Source: Hysterangium stoloniferum (Eukaryota; Basidiomycota; Agaricomycetes; Hysterangiales; Hysterangiaceae). From it: DNA of 64,000 nt. Positions 46,691 through 57,857 of the stretch are shown piece by piece (positions within the stretch are counted from its first letter, which is position 1; each line of letters starts with the position of its first letter). The notes below the pieces were generated by a model. That model was not told where the DNA came from. It did no database searches and saw only the letters and a program-made list of their open reading frames with translations. The position numbers were made by a program, and so were the translations under genes. The DNA lies in assembly GCA_015178975.1 (NCBI GenBank), contig WHVD01000167.1, forward strand, positions 108,812-172,811. Reading direction: 5' to 3'.

Positions 46691-48355
46691 CCCCAATATA
46701 AAACTGACCCTGACAGATCACTGAAGTACCAAACTATCCCAACCTCGACTCAGTTGACCTCAAATGATCACAGAAATATGTTTTCCCTACCAAATCTTTT
46801 CCAACTCACATCAGATGAAAAATTTGATGGTATGAATGGTATTCCTGGAAGGAAATTGTTTTGTCAGTGACTCATGTGAGAGGCATATATGGATACCTAA
46901 GTGGGGATATTACCAGACCACCAATGACAACATCCCACATAACAGCAATGTGTTACTTGTTGACGCAAAGGAGGGGGTATACATCAGTACACCATGGATG
47001 TGAGCAAAAAGCATTAATATTACTAAGCTACTATACAGGACTATGTAGTGTTATCATGAAATATATTAGGACCCTGTTAAGGGTCGTGCAAGGCTTAATG
47101 GAGGGTTTCCAGAGAAACCCACAGATATTCCAGTAGGACTCAGCTTCAGCTTATAGGCTGCACCTTCACGAGATCATCATGTCCAACTTCAGATGGGCAG
47201 ATGGGAAACCTGGGGAGTCCAGTGTGAATGATAGGTTGGAGGTTGATAGGTCAGAGAATGATATCGAAGGACCTGTTGGAAAGCCCGTGGGCTCCGATAA
47301 GGTCAAGCATTTGAGAAATGGAGCAGGTATGTAAAGTAACTGAGGGGGATTTAGTCTGAAACTTAGTTGATTTTCTGACCAGATTGTAGGTACAACATTA
47401 GCTAGTTTATATAGACTGCAGAATGTATGCAATACCAAATCTGGTAATAATGAGATCCAAACAAGTAATCATGAAATGAGATAAGTAAACACCAAATTGG
47501 GTGTTAGGAACAGAACGGAGTGGAGCAGAGTCCAAAATGTGACAGGTCATTTGACCATAATGGGAATGGGGCTCAGTTAGAGAGCTGATGGGTGGTCTGA
47601 GCGGAGTCTAGTGACTGATGCATGGGACAGGGTCAGGGATAGACAGGGATGACATGTGTGAGATCTGGGCAGGTATTCCAGTGACTGGTACATGAGATAA
47701 CAAAGGTCAGGGATGGACAGGTCTGATGGACAGGTTCTGGCAGGTATTCTGGTAAACTGATAACTGGTGTGTAAAGGGTGTGGGTGCATATAAGGTAGTT
47801 CCTGGAGTCTGGTGGGTTTCCTGGTCATAACAGACCCACAAGTGTCATCATGTTGAGATTATTACCAAATGACCAAAATTTCAATGTTACTGGGGATCTA
47901 AAACACTGACAATAGATGAATGGGATCAACATGATGCATATGCAAAGAGCATGATACTGTAGCACTCAATGTTAAGAACCTACTGGGTTTCAGGATCAAG
48001 TCCACCCAAGGTGCAGCAGAAGCATGGAAAGCACTTACTACAACATACAATGCAGTTTCAGATATAGGGAGACTGAATGCTGAAAATACACTGCAATCCA
48101 TCAGATATGAAAATGGCACTGATATAACAGAAACAGTCCATTTCACAGTATTACGAGAAGCATGGGAAAAGGTGATTGGCCAGGGAAGTAGGATTGATGA
48201 CTCAGAATTTAGGATGATTATTCTTGGATCCATGCTTGGAGAATGGTCCATATATCTTAGCACACTCTACAAGCAAAAGACTTCCATGGAAATAATCACA
48301 CAACTCACAATGCATGGCGCTACCCTGGCATGCCACTGAAAGCCCACTATACAAA
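46691..48355 (+). pseudogene. Second Copia gag fragment, split by a G2 LTR
   Basis: Before the LTR the readable blocks are LPNLFQLTSDEKFDG and VRGIYGYLSGDITRPP (46780-46925). After it come EWDQHDAYAKSMI, STQGAAEAWKALTTTYNAVS and DSEFRMIILGSMLGEWSIYL (47915-48260). These are the conserved helices of fungal Copia gag (UBN2/retrotran_gag_2 type). This is a different gag subfamily from the Copia at 36241. It lies within ORF3 of G1 copy 2. Confidence 0.78.
47075..47832. mobile_element. Diverged G2 solo LTR (TSD GACCC)
   Basis: A 758-bp unit, TGTTAAGGGTCGTGC to CTGGTCATAACA, flanked by GACCC at 47070-47074 and 47833-47837. It is the most diverged G2 LTR here and has very few CpG left. It lies within the Copia gag fragment. 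Confidence 0.86.
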
Positions 48356-48499
48356 CAATGTGTAAGGGCAACCCCTACTACTTAATATTTACACTAGGTA
48401 GTTGATATTCACAAGGAGAGGGAAAGTGATGAATGGCATGGGGTTGGACTGTGGACTCAGGGACTTCAATAAAATGAGGAAATGGTACTCCCTGGGGTC

Positions 48500-48660
48500 T
48501 GTGAAAGAGGGTCCCCTGACAACAGCCTTTGTCTCTTGTGCAGAAAACCCAGTCATTGAGTTCTGGAATGTCTGTTGGTGAAAGCAAACTCTGAAAAAGG
48601 TCATTCAGCCAAGATTTCCTCCATGGAATCCCTGTCAAAGGACAAACCAGCTGTTATGAC
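48500..48660 (+). pseudogene. G2 gag zinc-knuckle fragment
   Basis: SLCLLCRKPSH, then ECLLVKANSEKG, then ESLSKDKPA matches the C-terminal end of G2 gag (18281-18122). It is joined directly to the Copia gag fragment on one side and ORF3 on the other. The join is a patchwork with no visible target duplicates. Bases 48356-48499 were not identified. Confidence 0.72.
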
Positions 48661-50299
48661 CAGAATTCCCACCAGACTCCAGTCACTAACTTAAAAGAGA
48701 AAGACGCGCTGAGTATAGAAGTCAACAGGAGGCAAGGGGAGCAAGAGAGGGAGTCCCCTCCAAGCGACAGCGGCATGAGGACAGAGTATGATTTGGAAAC
48801 AGAGCTTCTGCACTGATCCTTCCCCCCCCGGGAGAGAAATGGGCTGACTTCGCAGAGACAGATGATAGTGAGGGTGGGACACCTTACATTAGAATGACGG
48901 GAACCAAGAGCTGGAAAGAAAAGGAGGGCACCATCTTCTATGACTGGGAACTACTCCAGCATATTAAGTTGTGACGGATAACCCTTACCCGAGGGGATGG
49001 TCAAGCACTGCCCCAAGGAGAAAAAGGATATCATAGGGGACCAATTGATTTTTCCTTGGATGAGGATGAGGAGGAAGACGAGGATAGGAATGATGCGTAT
49101 AGTGTCCGATATCTGGGAGAGGATTGTCACAAAGGGTTCCTCCTCCCCTCTAAAGTTCACTTCATGACCAGTGACCCCAATCAACAACAAATGCAGAAAC
49201 CGTCATCCAAAGTATGGAGGGGTCGTCGCCCTAGTCAACCGTCACAGGAACACGAACCTTCCCCGATTCCAGTCCCATGCCTTTCACCAACTTTGAGGTC
49301 CCCTCCTATCCTCCACCCTGCACACACTCCCTCGGCCCCGATTCTAGTGCCTTGTCTACCCCCTTCCCCCAAGGCTATACCGGTCCCTACCCCACTTCCG
49401 CCGTCACCGGCTATCCCTCCCGACTCTCCATATTCATATTGTGTGTCCTTAGGTAGCCCTATCCATGACCTTCCACAGGAGCGAATGGACGTCGATTTGG
49501 ACCCTGTTACACTGGATGTCATCGTTCCCCTGATGAGCGGAAAGGCAAAGGAGATACAGAAGGCTACCACTCCTCTCCCAGAGTGATCCCCTATTCCCAT
49601 CCCTGACAGCTCACTTCCTCCAACCGAGCTCATCTCCACCACTTTCTGGACGCGAGTAGCTGTCAACTACCCTTCCGAACAGTTTCTTGTCAGAAGGGTG
49701 CTATCGCAGCTGGTGCCAGTACTCTAGCAACCGCTCCTTCAAGGGAGCCTTAAGGGTTGTCGTGGTCTTGCTCCGTCATCTGAGATTATGGAGGACTTCT
49801 ATCTCTCCTTCGAGGATCCTGCAGAGGGGGAGAGCTTTGCGTGAGCAGCTCGGGAGATTAAACTCTTTATGTTATGTTCTGGCATATCATAGTGGAACTA
49901 CACCATCTGCCCCCAGACTCAGCAAGTGTTCTCTCTATTGCTGGTCTCGTAGACTTACTTGAGGCCCTCATCCTGACGCCTCCCACAGAGACCACTACAC
50001 AGCCACATGTTCCTGCCCTGCTACCCATGTCTTCATTTCCCCTCCCCAATGCTCCTCTTCTCGCGCGGATTTCCGCTCTGCCATTTAGTGTCCGTGCAGT
50101 CATTCATTGCAGAGAGAAGGCCTACAGATGCTGGGCCGACTCCTTGCACAGGGATTCTAGTAATTTGGCTCAGGTGAGAATAGCTGAATCCTTCAGAATG
50201 AAAAGGGAATGGTGGGGAAACATCATTTTGGACCTTGGGGGATCCTCACAGGAAGCTTGGGGTGGCGTCCCAGATGCTCTTCAACACCTCGTATAGCAC
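48661..50299 (+). pseudogene. G1 copy 2 ORF3, 3' part
   Basis: This resumes with the block shared by all three copies (GEKWADFAETDDSEGG, then GTIFYDWELLQHIKL; 48830-48970), then a TGA. Downstream is a D/E-rich run (49056-49080), a long Pro-rich segment (49250-49450), an acidic stretch and a helical C-terminus (AYRCWADSLHRDSSNLAQVR, later MKREWWGNIILD) ending at TAG 50297-50299, nine bases before the polypurine tract. It is closed by several stops and shifts. This copy alone shows the full 3' extent of ORF3. I do not recognise the family. Confidence 0.6.
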
Positions 50300-50307
50300 A
50301 TCCCTTC

Positions 50308-50321
50308 AAACTGGGGGGCAC
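50308..50321 (+). other. G1 polypurine tract
   Basis: AAACTGGGGGGCAC lies directly before the 3' LTR. The G-rich run is in the place where plus-strand synthesis is primed. Confidence 0.6.
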
Positions 50322-50959
50322 TGTGAAGGGTATGCATATATCATGATTGGACTGTGGAATAATAGATGTAGTATAGTACTTTATTATCTAGTTTTTATTT
50401 CTTTTCTTTAAGTCTCTATATCTTTCGAGCATACCCTTATTTCTTAGTTCGAAGCCTTGTGTATATCTATGGGTGCTCTCGGCATCAAACGACAGACACT
50501 TTTACCCAGCAGACACCACCTCGTAACAACTCAGACGTCGAATAGCGAGAGGTGTCAAGGGTAATATCTCAGCTACCCATAAAGGTAGTGTCTTCTTGCA
50601 TACTAATAGAATTTGGACTCGAACTGTGAAGGTCGAGTTCCACTCTCAAGACTCTGCACTCGTCGACACTGTAGTCAACTCGTGCTGCTATCTCTCCACC
50701 TTAGATATTCAGTCTTTCGCTGATTATCTATCTTACTTCTAGCTACCAGTTGTACCGTAAAGGTCAACTCTTTTATTCTCTTGTTCTAGTCATCACGAGC
50801 AACTGTACAGTTGCTCTTGTGACGTGTAGTGCGTCCCTATACTAGTACTATCAGTCTAGTAATCTATAGTATTGTACTGAACGGTCAATACTTTCTAATA
50901 GTAGTTGAATAAACACTATTCTTCATATATTGAGTGGTCAGAATCTATCACTCTTCACA
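50322..50959 (+). repeat. 3' LTR of G1 copy 2
   Basis: 638 bp, TGTGAAGGGTATGCATATATC to CACTCTTCACA, the partner of 36645-37283. The right flank ATTCA matches the left flank of the 5' LTR. It keeps CpGs at several places where the 5' LTR has TG or CA (for example TTTCGAGC against TTTTGAGC), and the reverse at others. Confidence 0.95.
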
Positions 50960-51850
50960 ATTCATGAGTACGGTGCCCGACGATTTTGATATAATGTCAA
51001 CAACAATCAATTATGATGTTGACACTCTTAAAAAAGTCGTCAATAAGTTATGAAAAGTCGAAATTCGAAAAGAAATATGTCCCGGTTATGCTGAAGGTTC
51101 CACATTTCATGCCCAGAGGGGTATTAGTCCACAAAGAGGAATGTACCGTGCTGCCATTCCACGTGGAACACCGATCAGGAGCAGCAATCCTCAATCAGGT
51201 TGTTTCGAATGTGGAGATTCATCACATTGGGCAAGGGATTGTCCTGAAAGAAGACAGAGATTTGCTCAGTGATCTGAAAATCAGAAGAACCTAAATAAGA
51301 AAACGGACGACTCATCTGGGAGTACATCTTCCCCTTCTGTTGCAGCAGGGGTATTTTTACCACCGTCGAATCCACATTCTTCTTGAGTAAGGAGTGTACA
51401 ACATAGATATTTCTTGGATTCCACAGCATCAGGACATTATGTGCCAAGTATGTGCGACTTACACAATTTTATGGTATATAAAACCCCAGAGAAAATACAA
51501 TGGCGAATGGCACTTATATCCATGCCAAAGGTATTGGGACCTTGCGATTTAAAGTTACGAAATTCGGACCGGAATTTATAGGTGAAATTCCCAAGGTTGA
51601 ATGGACCCCGAAGTTAAGGTGCAACTCCTTAATCCCGTGCAGTTTTTCAAGGACAGATATTGTGTTATTTGAGCAAAAGTGATTCAAAAATTGTTGATTC
51701 GTCAGGCCGCACACTCATTGAGATGAATGAAAGGGGTAATGTATACCCCTTTCAGCTGGATACAATTCCCACATTGCCGACAGAACACGAATATACGAAT
51801 TTATCAGATGATGAACTACAAAATAGGTGGAAGACGTATCTATAGTCTTT
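50960..51850 (+). pseudogene. Copia gag C-terminus and protease region
   Basis: Gag resumes after the G1 insertion (STVPDDFDI). The CCHC knuckle CFECGDSSHWARDC is at about 51202-51243. A decayed protease region follows (FLDSTASGHYVPSM near 51420), then the pre-integrase segment (SSGRTLIEMNERGNVYPF). Several stops and frame changes. Confidence 0.78.
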
Positions 51851-54476
51851 TCCGCAAATTCGACATGCGACGTTATGCGATGGCATCAGCGTTTGGGGGC
51901 ATTTGAATACAAACACTATTAGGAATCTTGCTTGTCATTTTGCAACTGGGATGGAAATTGATGAAATTGAAGGTTTCAAAGCTGATTGTATTGCTCGTAT
52001 TGAAAGTAAACAACACAGAAACCCATTTAAAACTGGATGTACCAGAGCAACGAAATTGGGAGAATTGCTTCATATGGATCTTGCAGGACCTATAGAAACG
52101 ATTAGTTTTGACAAAAAGCATTATTTCATTATCATTGCCGATGATCTCTCCTGTGCTATATGGATCGAAACGTTAAGAAGCAAATTGGAAGTGGTGTGCA
52201 AAATAAAGGAATATGTAACCCAATTGGAGACATTATTTAATACAAGAGTCCAGGGAGTTATGATAGATAATGGAACTGAGCTAATAAATTCAGAATTTAG
52301 AAGTTATCTGTTATCAAAAGGAATAGTGTTATTTACCTCAGTACCATATACATACACCACAGCAGAATGGTGTTGTGGAAAGAGGAACATGCACCGTTAC
52401 TAAGGAATGAGAACTATGTTATATGTGATGAAAATAACAGAAGGATTCTCAAAGCTTATTATATGCATCAAAACTTCCCAAATTTTTGTGGTTGATCGTG
52501 GTGAAAACAATGGTGTATTTGAGGAATTGTAGTCCATCACATGCAAACAATGGACATACACCACTCAAACAAATAACTAGAGAAAAACCGGATTTATCAC
52601 ATTTGTGTATATGTGGAAGTCCAGTTAGTGTGGCAATTCCCAAACAAAAACGCCAAAAGTGGGACTCATGTTCAATGGGTTATTCAGTGGGTTATGAGCT
52701 GTATTCTTCTGGGTATTTAGTGTGGTTTCCTGGAATGAGAAGGATCGAAAAGGTACAAGATGTGATATTCCATGAAGATGCTATGACATTGCCATTGCCG
52801 GTGCCATATGGAGATGAAGGTCAATTTAGGGATATAATTTGTCTCCAATTCAACCCAGGAGTGAGCCTCAAGCTAGATTCAGAATCCATATCCCACCTTG
52901 TTCTCGACCTATCGAATAAACAGAAGAAACTAAGCTAATGAAAGAATCTCAATTAGTATCAGACATACCTGACTATCCCTGTGGAATATCAAGATCTGGA
53001 ACATTATGGGAAGGAATTTGGAGTTCATTGTCAGTCGAAGAAAAGGAACTAGAAGATTACAATGTACCGGTAGTTTTCTCGACTTTGGGCAATCCGACGA
53101 TAGGGGAGGCATTGAATATGCTGGGAGATGAAGGATTAGCTTGGGAAGAAGCCAGACAAGCAGAGTGGAAGAACATGGTAGAACATAACATATTTGGTGC
53201 ACCTGAAGAACCACCACCCAGGACACATGTTTTAAAAACCAGAACGATGTGTTGCGGATTGTACAAAAATGGCAAACTAGTAAAAAGAAAAGTATGAATT
53301 GTCGTAAATGGGTTTAGTCAAATTCCTGGATTACATTTTAACGAAGCATACACACCAGTTATGAAATGGGAAATGTTCCAAATTTTACTAGCGCTGGGAG
53401 GAATAACGAATTCAGCCATCCATCAATTCGATGTTAAATCGGCATACTTACATGGGACAATGAAAGAAAGAGTTTGGGTTCAACAGCCAGAGGGGTTTGA
53501 AGAACCTGGAAAGGAGCACCTGATATTGCCATTATTGAAAGCTTTATATGGCAAAAAACAAGGAGGTAATGAGTGGAGAAAAACTTTATACGATTTTATG
53601 GTTAAGGAACTTACCTGGTTCTGTTCTGATTTTGAGAGCCCTACATTCTTCAAAACATGGGACGATGGAAGTTGGGCTGTAGTTACATTTTGGGTGGATG
53701 ATGCAACAGCCGTAGGTGACGAAAAGTGACTTTTAGATCTTGAAAAAGCATTTCGCAAAGCGAAGGAGAGGCTCACTGGATATTGGGAATAAGTATTCAT
53801 CAGGACACTGATTCCAAGTCAGTGTTCATATCACAGAAGGAATATATCAAAAATATAGCAAAGAAGTTTAACGTACAAAATTCCAAGCCTATACAAACTC
53901 CCATATCACTTGGAATCAATTTCACCTCTATTATTCGCCCAGATACTAAAGAACAAAACGAAGTTGTGGAATTGCCTTATCGCGAACTTATCGGAAATTT
54001 GATGTCCACAGCTATAGTATCGCATCCAGATATCACATATTCTGTTAACAAATTATCACAGTATTCATCAAATCCCACGAGAATGCATTGGAACTTAGCT
54101 AAGCACATCCTGCAATACCTATATACTACTTGCAGTTTTGAGATTTGATTGGGAGGACAAGCCCTTTGTTTGCATGGATACTCAGATGCAGATTTTGCAG
54201 GAGATAATGAAGATAGACGATCTACAGGTGGATATGTGATTTTTCTCGGTTTGGGGTGGCATCTTGGCCTTCAAGGAAACAGTCAACAATCGCCCTTTCA
54301 TCTCTAATAATATCTCAGTCAACACACAGTGAGAATTGACTGATATATTATATTTGTTACAGGTTATGGGCCCTGGGTTCGACGTGAACTTTGAGTGTTG
54401 ATACCGCATATGACAGATCAGGCCGCATTGCAATTTGCACATACATGATAGAGCTAGACAATTCGTGATACGGTTT
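51851..54476 (+). pseudogene. pol: Copia integrase, reverse transcriptase and RNase H
   Basis: Integrase is in frame 51903-52403 (LLHMDLAGPIETISFDKKHY, later GVMIDNGTEL). RT blocks are at 53361-53729 (FDVKSAYLHGTMKERVWVQQ, later VVTFWVDDATAVGDEK, the VDD motif) after an N-terminal part at 52938-53297. The connection and RNase H are at 53783-54260 (SHPDITYSVNKLSQYSSNPT, later YSDADFAGDNEDRRSTGGYV). The domain order integrase before RT is what defines Copia. Frames are broken about every 300-500 bp, and the RNase H end is cut by the S LTR at 54482. Confidence 0.88.
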
Positions 54477-54967
54477 GTCGGTGTTATGACTGTGTTACAA
54501 CCCGACAGTCCCCGAGGTTATCACCTCCTATTGACAATTCAAGTCATCATTCAAGTCATCGTTCAAGTCTTCACATCAGAAACTGTTGGCTTCCCAATGC
54601 TGACGTATGCCTTCGCAGTGATCAAACTCCATTTACACCCCCATCAAAATATACTCGTACTATCTGGTTAAACTTTGATACGTCCCTTTTATTATGATGA
54701 TCCATTCTACTCGATGTTTCACATACAGTAAGCAAAAAAAGGGTTGCAATGTTCAGTAAATTTCAACTCGAATCCTTATAACTCTAGAAATAAATTAGCT
54801 AAAATCAGGGAAAAATATAAGTTAGAAAGCCCTGTTTCTGAACTTTAACATGATAACCAATTGTGTTCAAAAATACTCACTCATTGTTGAGATATTAAAT
54901 ATTTTGTACAGGACTATCGTTGCAACCCTTTTTTTGCTTTCATTTTATAAACATAAAGCTATGCATT

Positions 54968-55980
54968 CTAGTACTTGGTATGACTTCCTTTAGCCTTGAC
55001 CACTGCTGCAACCCTCCTAGGCATACTTTCAATCAAATTCTGGCACACCTCTGGCATTATTTTGTCCCACTCTACTTGTACCCTCTCCCACAGCTCCAAT
55101 ATCCCTCCTGGGGCCCTCTCATGCTCTCCCAGCTTCTTTTTCAGATGATCCCAGAGATGTTCAATAGGATTGAGGTCAGGAGACTGTGCTGGTGAAGGAA
55201 GGACCTTATATCCATGATCTTCAAACCAAGTTGTAGCTTTCTTGGACTTGTGCTTGGGATCATTATCCTGCTAGAAGATGATAGTGGAGGGATTTTTGCC
55301 ATAGAAGGCAAGGCTTTCCTGGATTTCATCTTGCAGAATCTTGGTGTATAACTCTCCATCCATCCTCCAATCTTGCATGCATACCCAACTCCTTCCCACA
55401 GCATGCAGCCCCACATCATCAGAGATCCACCCCCAAACTTTACAGTCTCCTTCACAAGCCTATCACTCAGACCCTCCCCTGCCTTCTTCCAAGCCCACCT
55501 CATCCCATCTGACCCCAGCCTATTGATTTTGGTCTCATCAGACCATACAACAGTCTTCCAGTCCTCTATAGTCCAATCCAAATGAGCCAGAGCAAAATCC
55601 ATCCTCTCCTTCCTATGCCTCTTGGTAAGAAGGGGCTTCTTGGCCTTTACCACAGCTTTCATATCAGCTAACGTCAGGTGGTTCTGAGTTGTCTGGGATG
55701 TGAGAGACTGGTTGATAGTGTTCTGAAGGATCTGGGTGATCTGAGAGGCATTTTCAGCCTTCCCTGAGGTGATGAGATACTGGGCATAGTGACTATCAGC
55801 CTCAGAAAGCTTGGAAGGACATCCACCAGTAGGCTTCTGCAGGGAAGGATGGTGTTTTCTGCGAAGTCTAGAGATGGTACTAATGTGTAGACCAGTGGAT
55901 GATGAGATCTGGTGGGCAGAATGACCAGAATCCAAGAGGGAGAGGATGTGTTTGCATTTAGAAGTAGAAAGAGGCTGCAT
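54968..55980 (-). pseudogene. Tc1-like transposase of element A
   Basis: ATG 55980 starts a helix-turn-helix N-terminus (HILSLLDSGHSAHQISSSTG). The first catalytic aspartate is in VVWSDETKINRLGSDG near 55520. The frame shifts near 55362. The next frame carries the second aspartate block (QDNDPKH) just after a TAG at about 55275, where glutamine is expected, and the third block (SPAQSPDLNPIEHLW near 55170). It ends in KGSHTKY with the stop at 54970-54968. It belongs to the DD34E Tc1 group. It is inactive because of the shift and stop. Confidence 0.88.
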
Positions 55981-56279
55981 GTTGGAATCAACAAGACTGT
56001 TGTGGTCTGTTTGTCATGTGTTGAATGTTTTGAACATGTCACATGATCACACAATCAAATACAACCTAACAATGGATCAGAAACACCAGTACAACCTGCC
56101 CTTTCATCTACAGAGTGAAAGCAAAAAAAGGGTTGCAATGATACTCCTGTACAAAATATTTAATCTCTCAACAATGAGTGAATATTTTTGAACAAACTTG
56201 GTTATCATGTTAAAGTTCAGAAACAGGGCTTTCTAACTTATATTTTTCCCTAATTCTAGCTAATTTATTTCTAGAGTTA

Positions 56280-57857
56280 CAGTAGGCAACAAAACCCTTA
56301 CAATGTTTTGTACTTTTTGAAAGACATGGCTATTCCTCCAGAAATAAATTCTGTAAAATGCCGAAAATATTATGTAATATACTTCAACATCATACCTTCC
56401 AGAAATGCACAGCCACAAGGCACCACATCCTTATTTGGTAAGTCCACATCACACACAAACCAATAGCTCATTGTAAGGGTTTTGTTGCACACATTTTTAA
56501 AGTTCAAAATGGGTCCTAGTCACATGACTTTGTTTATAAAGTTCAACAAAGTCATGTGACCACTCTTCCTCAATGTATATAAGATGAAAGCAACCAGTTG
56601 GAATCCCACAATCACCCTACTCACAATGAAAAAGCTCTCCTCCAGCCAAATCCAACATGTTCTTACTCTACTTGACTCTGGCATTTCTGGAGCTCAAATA
56701 TGTTACCAAACTCATATCAGCAGTGCCACCATCAGTTGTATTCACTCTGAGCATCACCCTGACCTCCCCAAGTGCTCTGGTGGCCATCCTACAAAGCTTA
56801 CCACAGCCAATATTGCCTATGCTAGAAGAATAATTTGCATGGGGAAGGTTGATAATGCCACACAGGCAACTAAGAAACTTATAGACATCATCAACACTCC
56901 TATTACTTCACAAACAGTGCATCGCCACCTCAAAACCATAGGCATGAGGGCTGTGGTAAAGAGAAAAAGGCCACTTCTCAAACCTCATCATCGGAAATCT
57001 CAATTGGAGTTTGCAGAAAGGCATTTGGAATGGACCCTGGAGGACTGGAAGAGGGTCATATAGTCTGATGACACTAAGATTAATAGGCTGGGATCAGATG
57101 GAAGGAAATATGTGTGGAAAAATGTGGGTGAGGGGTTAAATGATAGGTTAGTAGAGGGAACAGTCAAGTTTGGAGGAGGGAACCTGATGATGTGGGGATG
57201 CATGGGCTGGGATGGGGTTGGGTTTGCAACCAAAATTGATGGGAGGATAGATGCTGAGCTTTATGTGGAGATCCTGGATGATGAACTCCAGCAAACCCTC
57301 AAATATTATTACAACAAAACAGTGGCTGACATTGTGTTTCAACAAGACAATGACCCCAAACATACCAGCAAAAAGGCCCAGAAATGGTTCACTGACCATG
57401 ATGTTACAGTCCTCAACTGGCCTGCACAATCTCCTGACATGAATCCTATTGAACATCTGTGGAATCATGTCAAAAAGAAGCTGGGGGAGTATGAACAGCC
57501 TGCAAATAGTGTTTATGAACTGTGGGAGAAGGTGCAGAAGGTGTGGGAAGAGATTCCAAAGGAGGAGTGTCAGAAGCTTATTGAGAGTATGCCTAAAAGA
57601 CTTTCAGCAGTTATTAGAGCAAAGGGGGGCCATACTAAATACTAATTTCTTGTATTAATAGTCTCAAAATAGTGTGCAACAAAACCCTTACAATGAGCTA
57701 TTGGTTTGTGTGTGATGTGGACTTACCAAATAAGGACACGGTGCTTTGTGGCTGTGCTTTTCTGGAAGGTATGATGTTGAAGTATATTACATAATATTCT
57801 CAGCAATTTACAGAATTTATTTCTGGAGGAATAGCCATGTCTTTCAAAAAGTGCAAA
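56280..57857 (+). mobile_element. Tc1-like element B inside the right arm of A
   Basis: This starts CAGTAGGCAACAAAACCC after a TA (56278-56279). Left arm 56280-56492, right arm 57672-57857 (inverted, lacking the last 27 bp or so). As in A, each arm ends internally with an inverted copy of its tip (GTGTGCAACAAAACCCTTAC at 57672). The right tip and its TA are deleted and the sequence runs straight into the outer part of A's right arm (GTTGAAATTTACTG). B therefore cannot be cut out as a unit. Confidence 0.88.
56584..57645 (+). pseudogene. Tc1-like transposase of element B, one stop from open
   Basis: One frame of 353 codons from ATG 56584 to TAA 57643-57645 is interrupted only by TAG at 57061-57063, which replaces the tryptophan of the WSDET catalytic block (TGG to TAG). 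ATG 56626 is an alternative start, closer to the usual N-terminus of the family. It has a helix-turn-helix (HVLTLLDSGISGAQICYQTH), aspartates in SDDTKINRLGSDG and FQQDNDPKH, and glutamate in DMNPIEHLWNH, 34 residues after the second aspartate (DD34E). It resembles the element A transposase throughout but is clearly a different lineage. Confidence 0.92.

Larger units (their letters stand above)
36645..50959 (+). mobile_element. G1 copy 2: full-length with nested insertions, TSD ATTCA
   Basis: Two G1 LTRs (36645-37283 and 50322-50959) with flanks ATTCA at 36640-36644 and 50960-50964 enclose gag, protease-RT-RNase H, integrase-chromodomain and ORF3. Inside lie an S solo LTR (42836-43555), a G1 solo LTR (43679-44319) and, in ORF3, a Copia/G2 patchwork containing a G2 solo LTR (47075-47832). 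The 14.3-kb unit sits in a Copia gag. Almost all differences between its two LTRs in the first 320 bp are CG against TG or CA. Confidence 0.95.
36241..54481 (+). mobile_element. Ty1/copia element split by G1 copy 2
   Basis: The gag begins in 36241-36644 (VVTGELVDPV, later MDSIRLKLLGAGHAITNADY) and resumes at 50960 in the same frame after the G1 insertion and its ATTCA duplicate (MSTVPDDFDI). Gag, protease, integrase, RT and RNase H are in copia order. The right end is cut by an S LTR at 54482. Neither copia LTR was recognised. Bases 35953-36240, between the Crinkler relic and gag, have no recognisable protein and may hold the 5' LTR or leader. There are many stops and shifts; the element is dead. 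Confidence 0.85.

Noticed and set aside
54726-54942. A stand-alone MITE of 217 bp with its own inverted ends
   Set aside because: It has the right look, but its inverted partner at 56116-57899 and the transposase between them show that it is the left arm of Tc1-like element A. No TA lies next to its inner edge (54943 on reads TTTTATAA).
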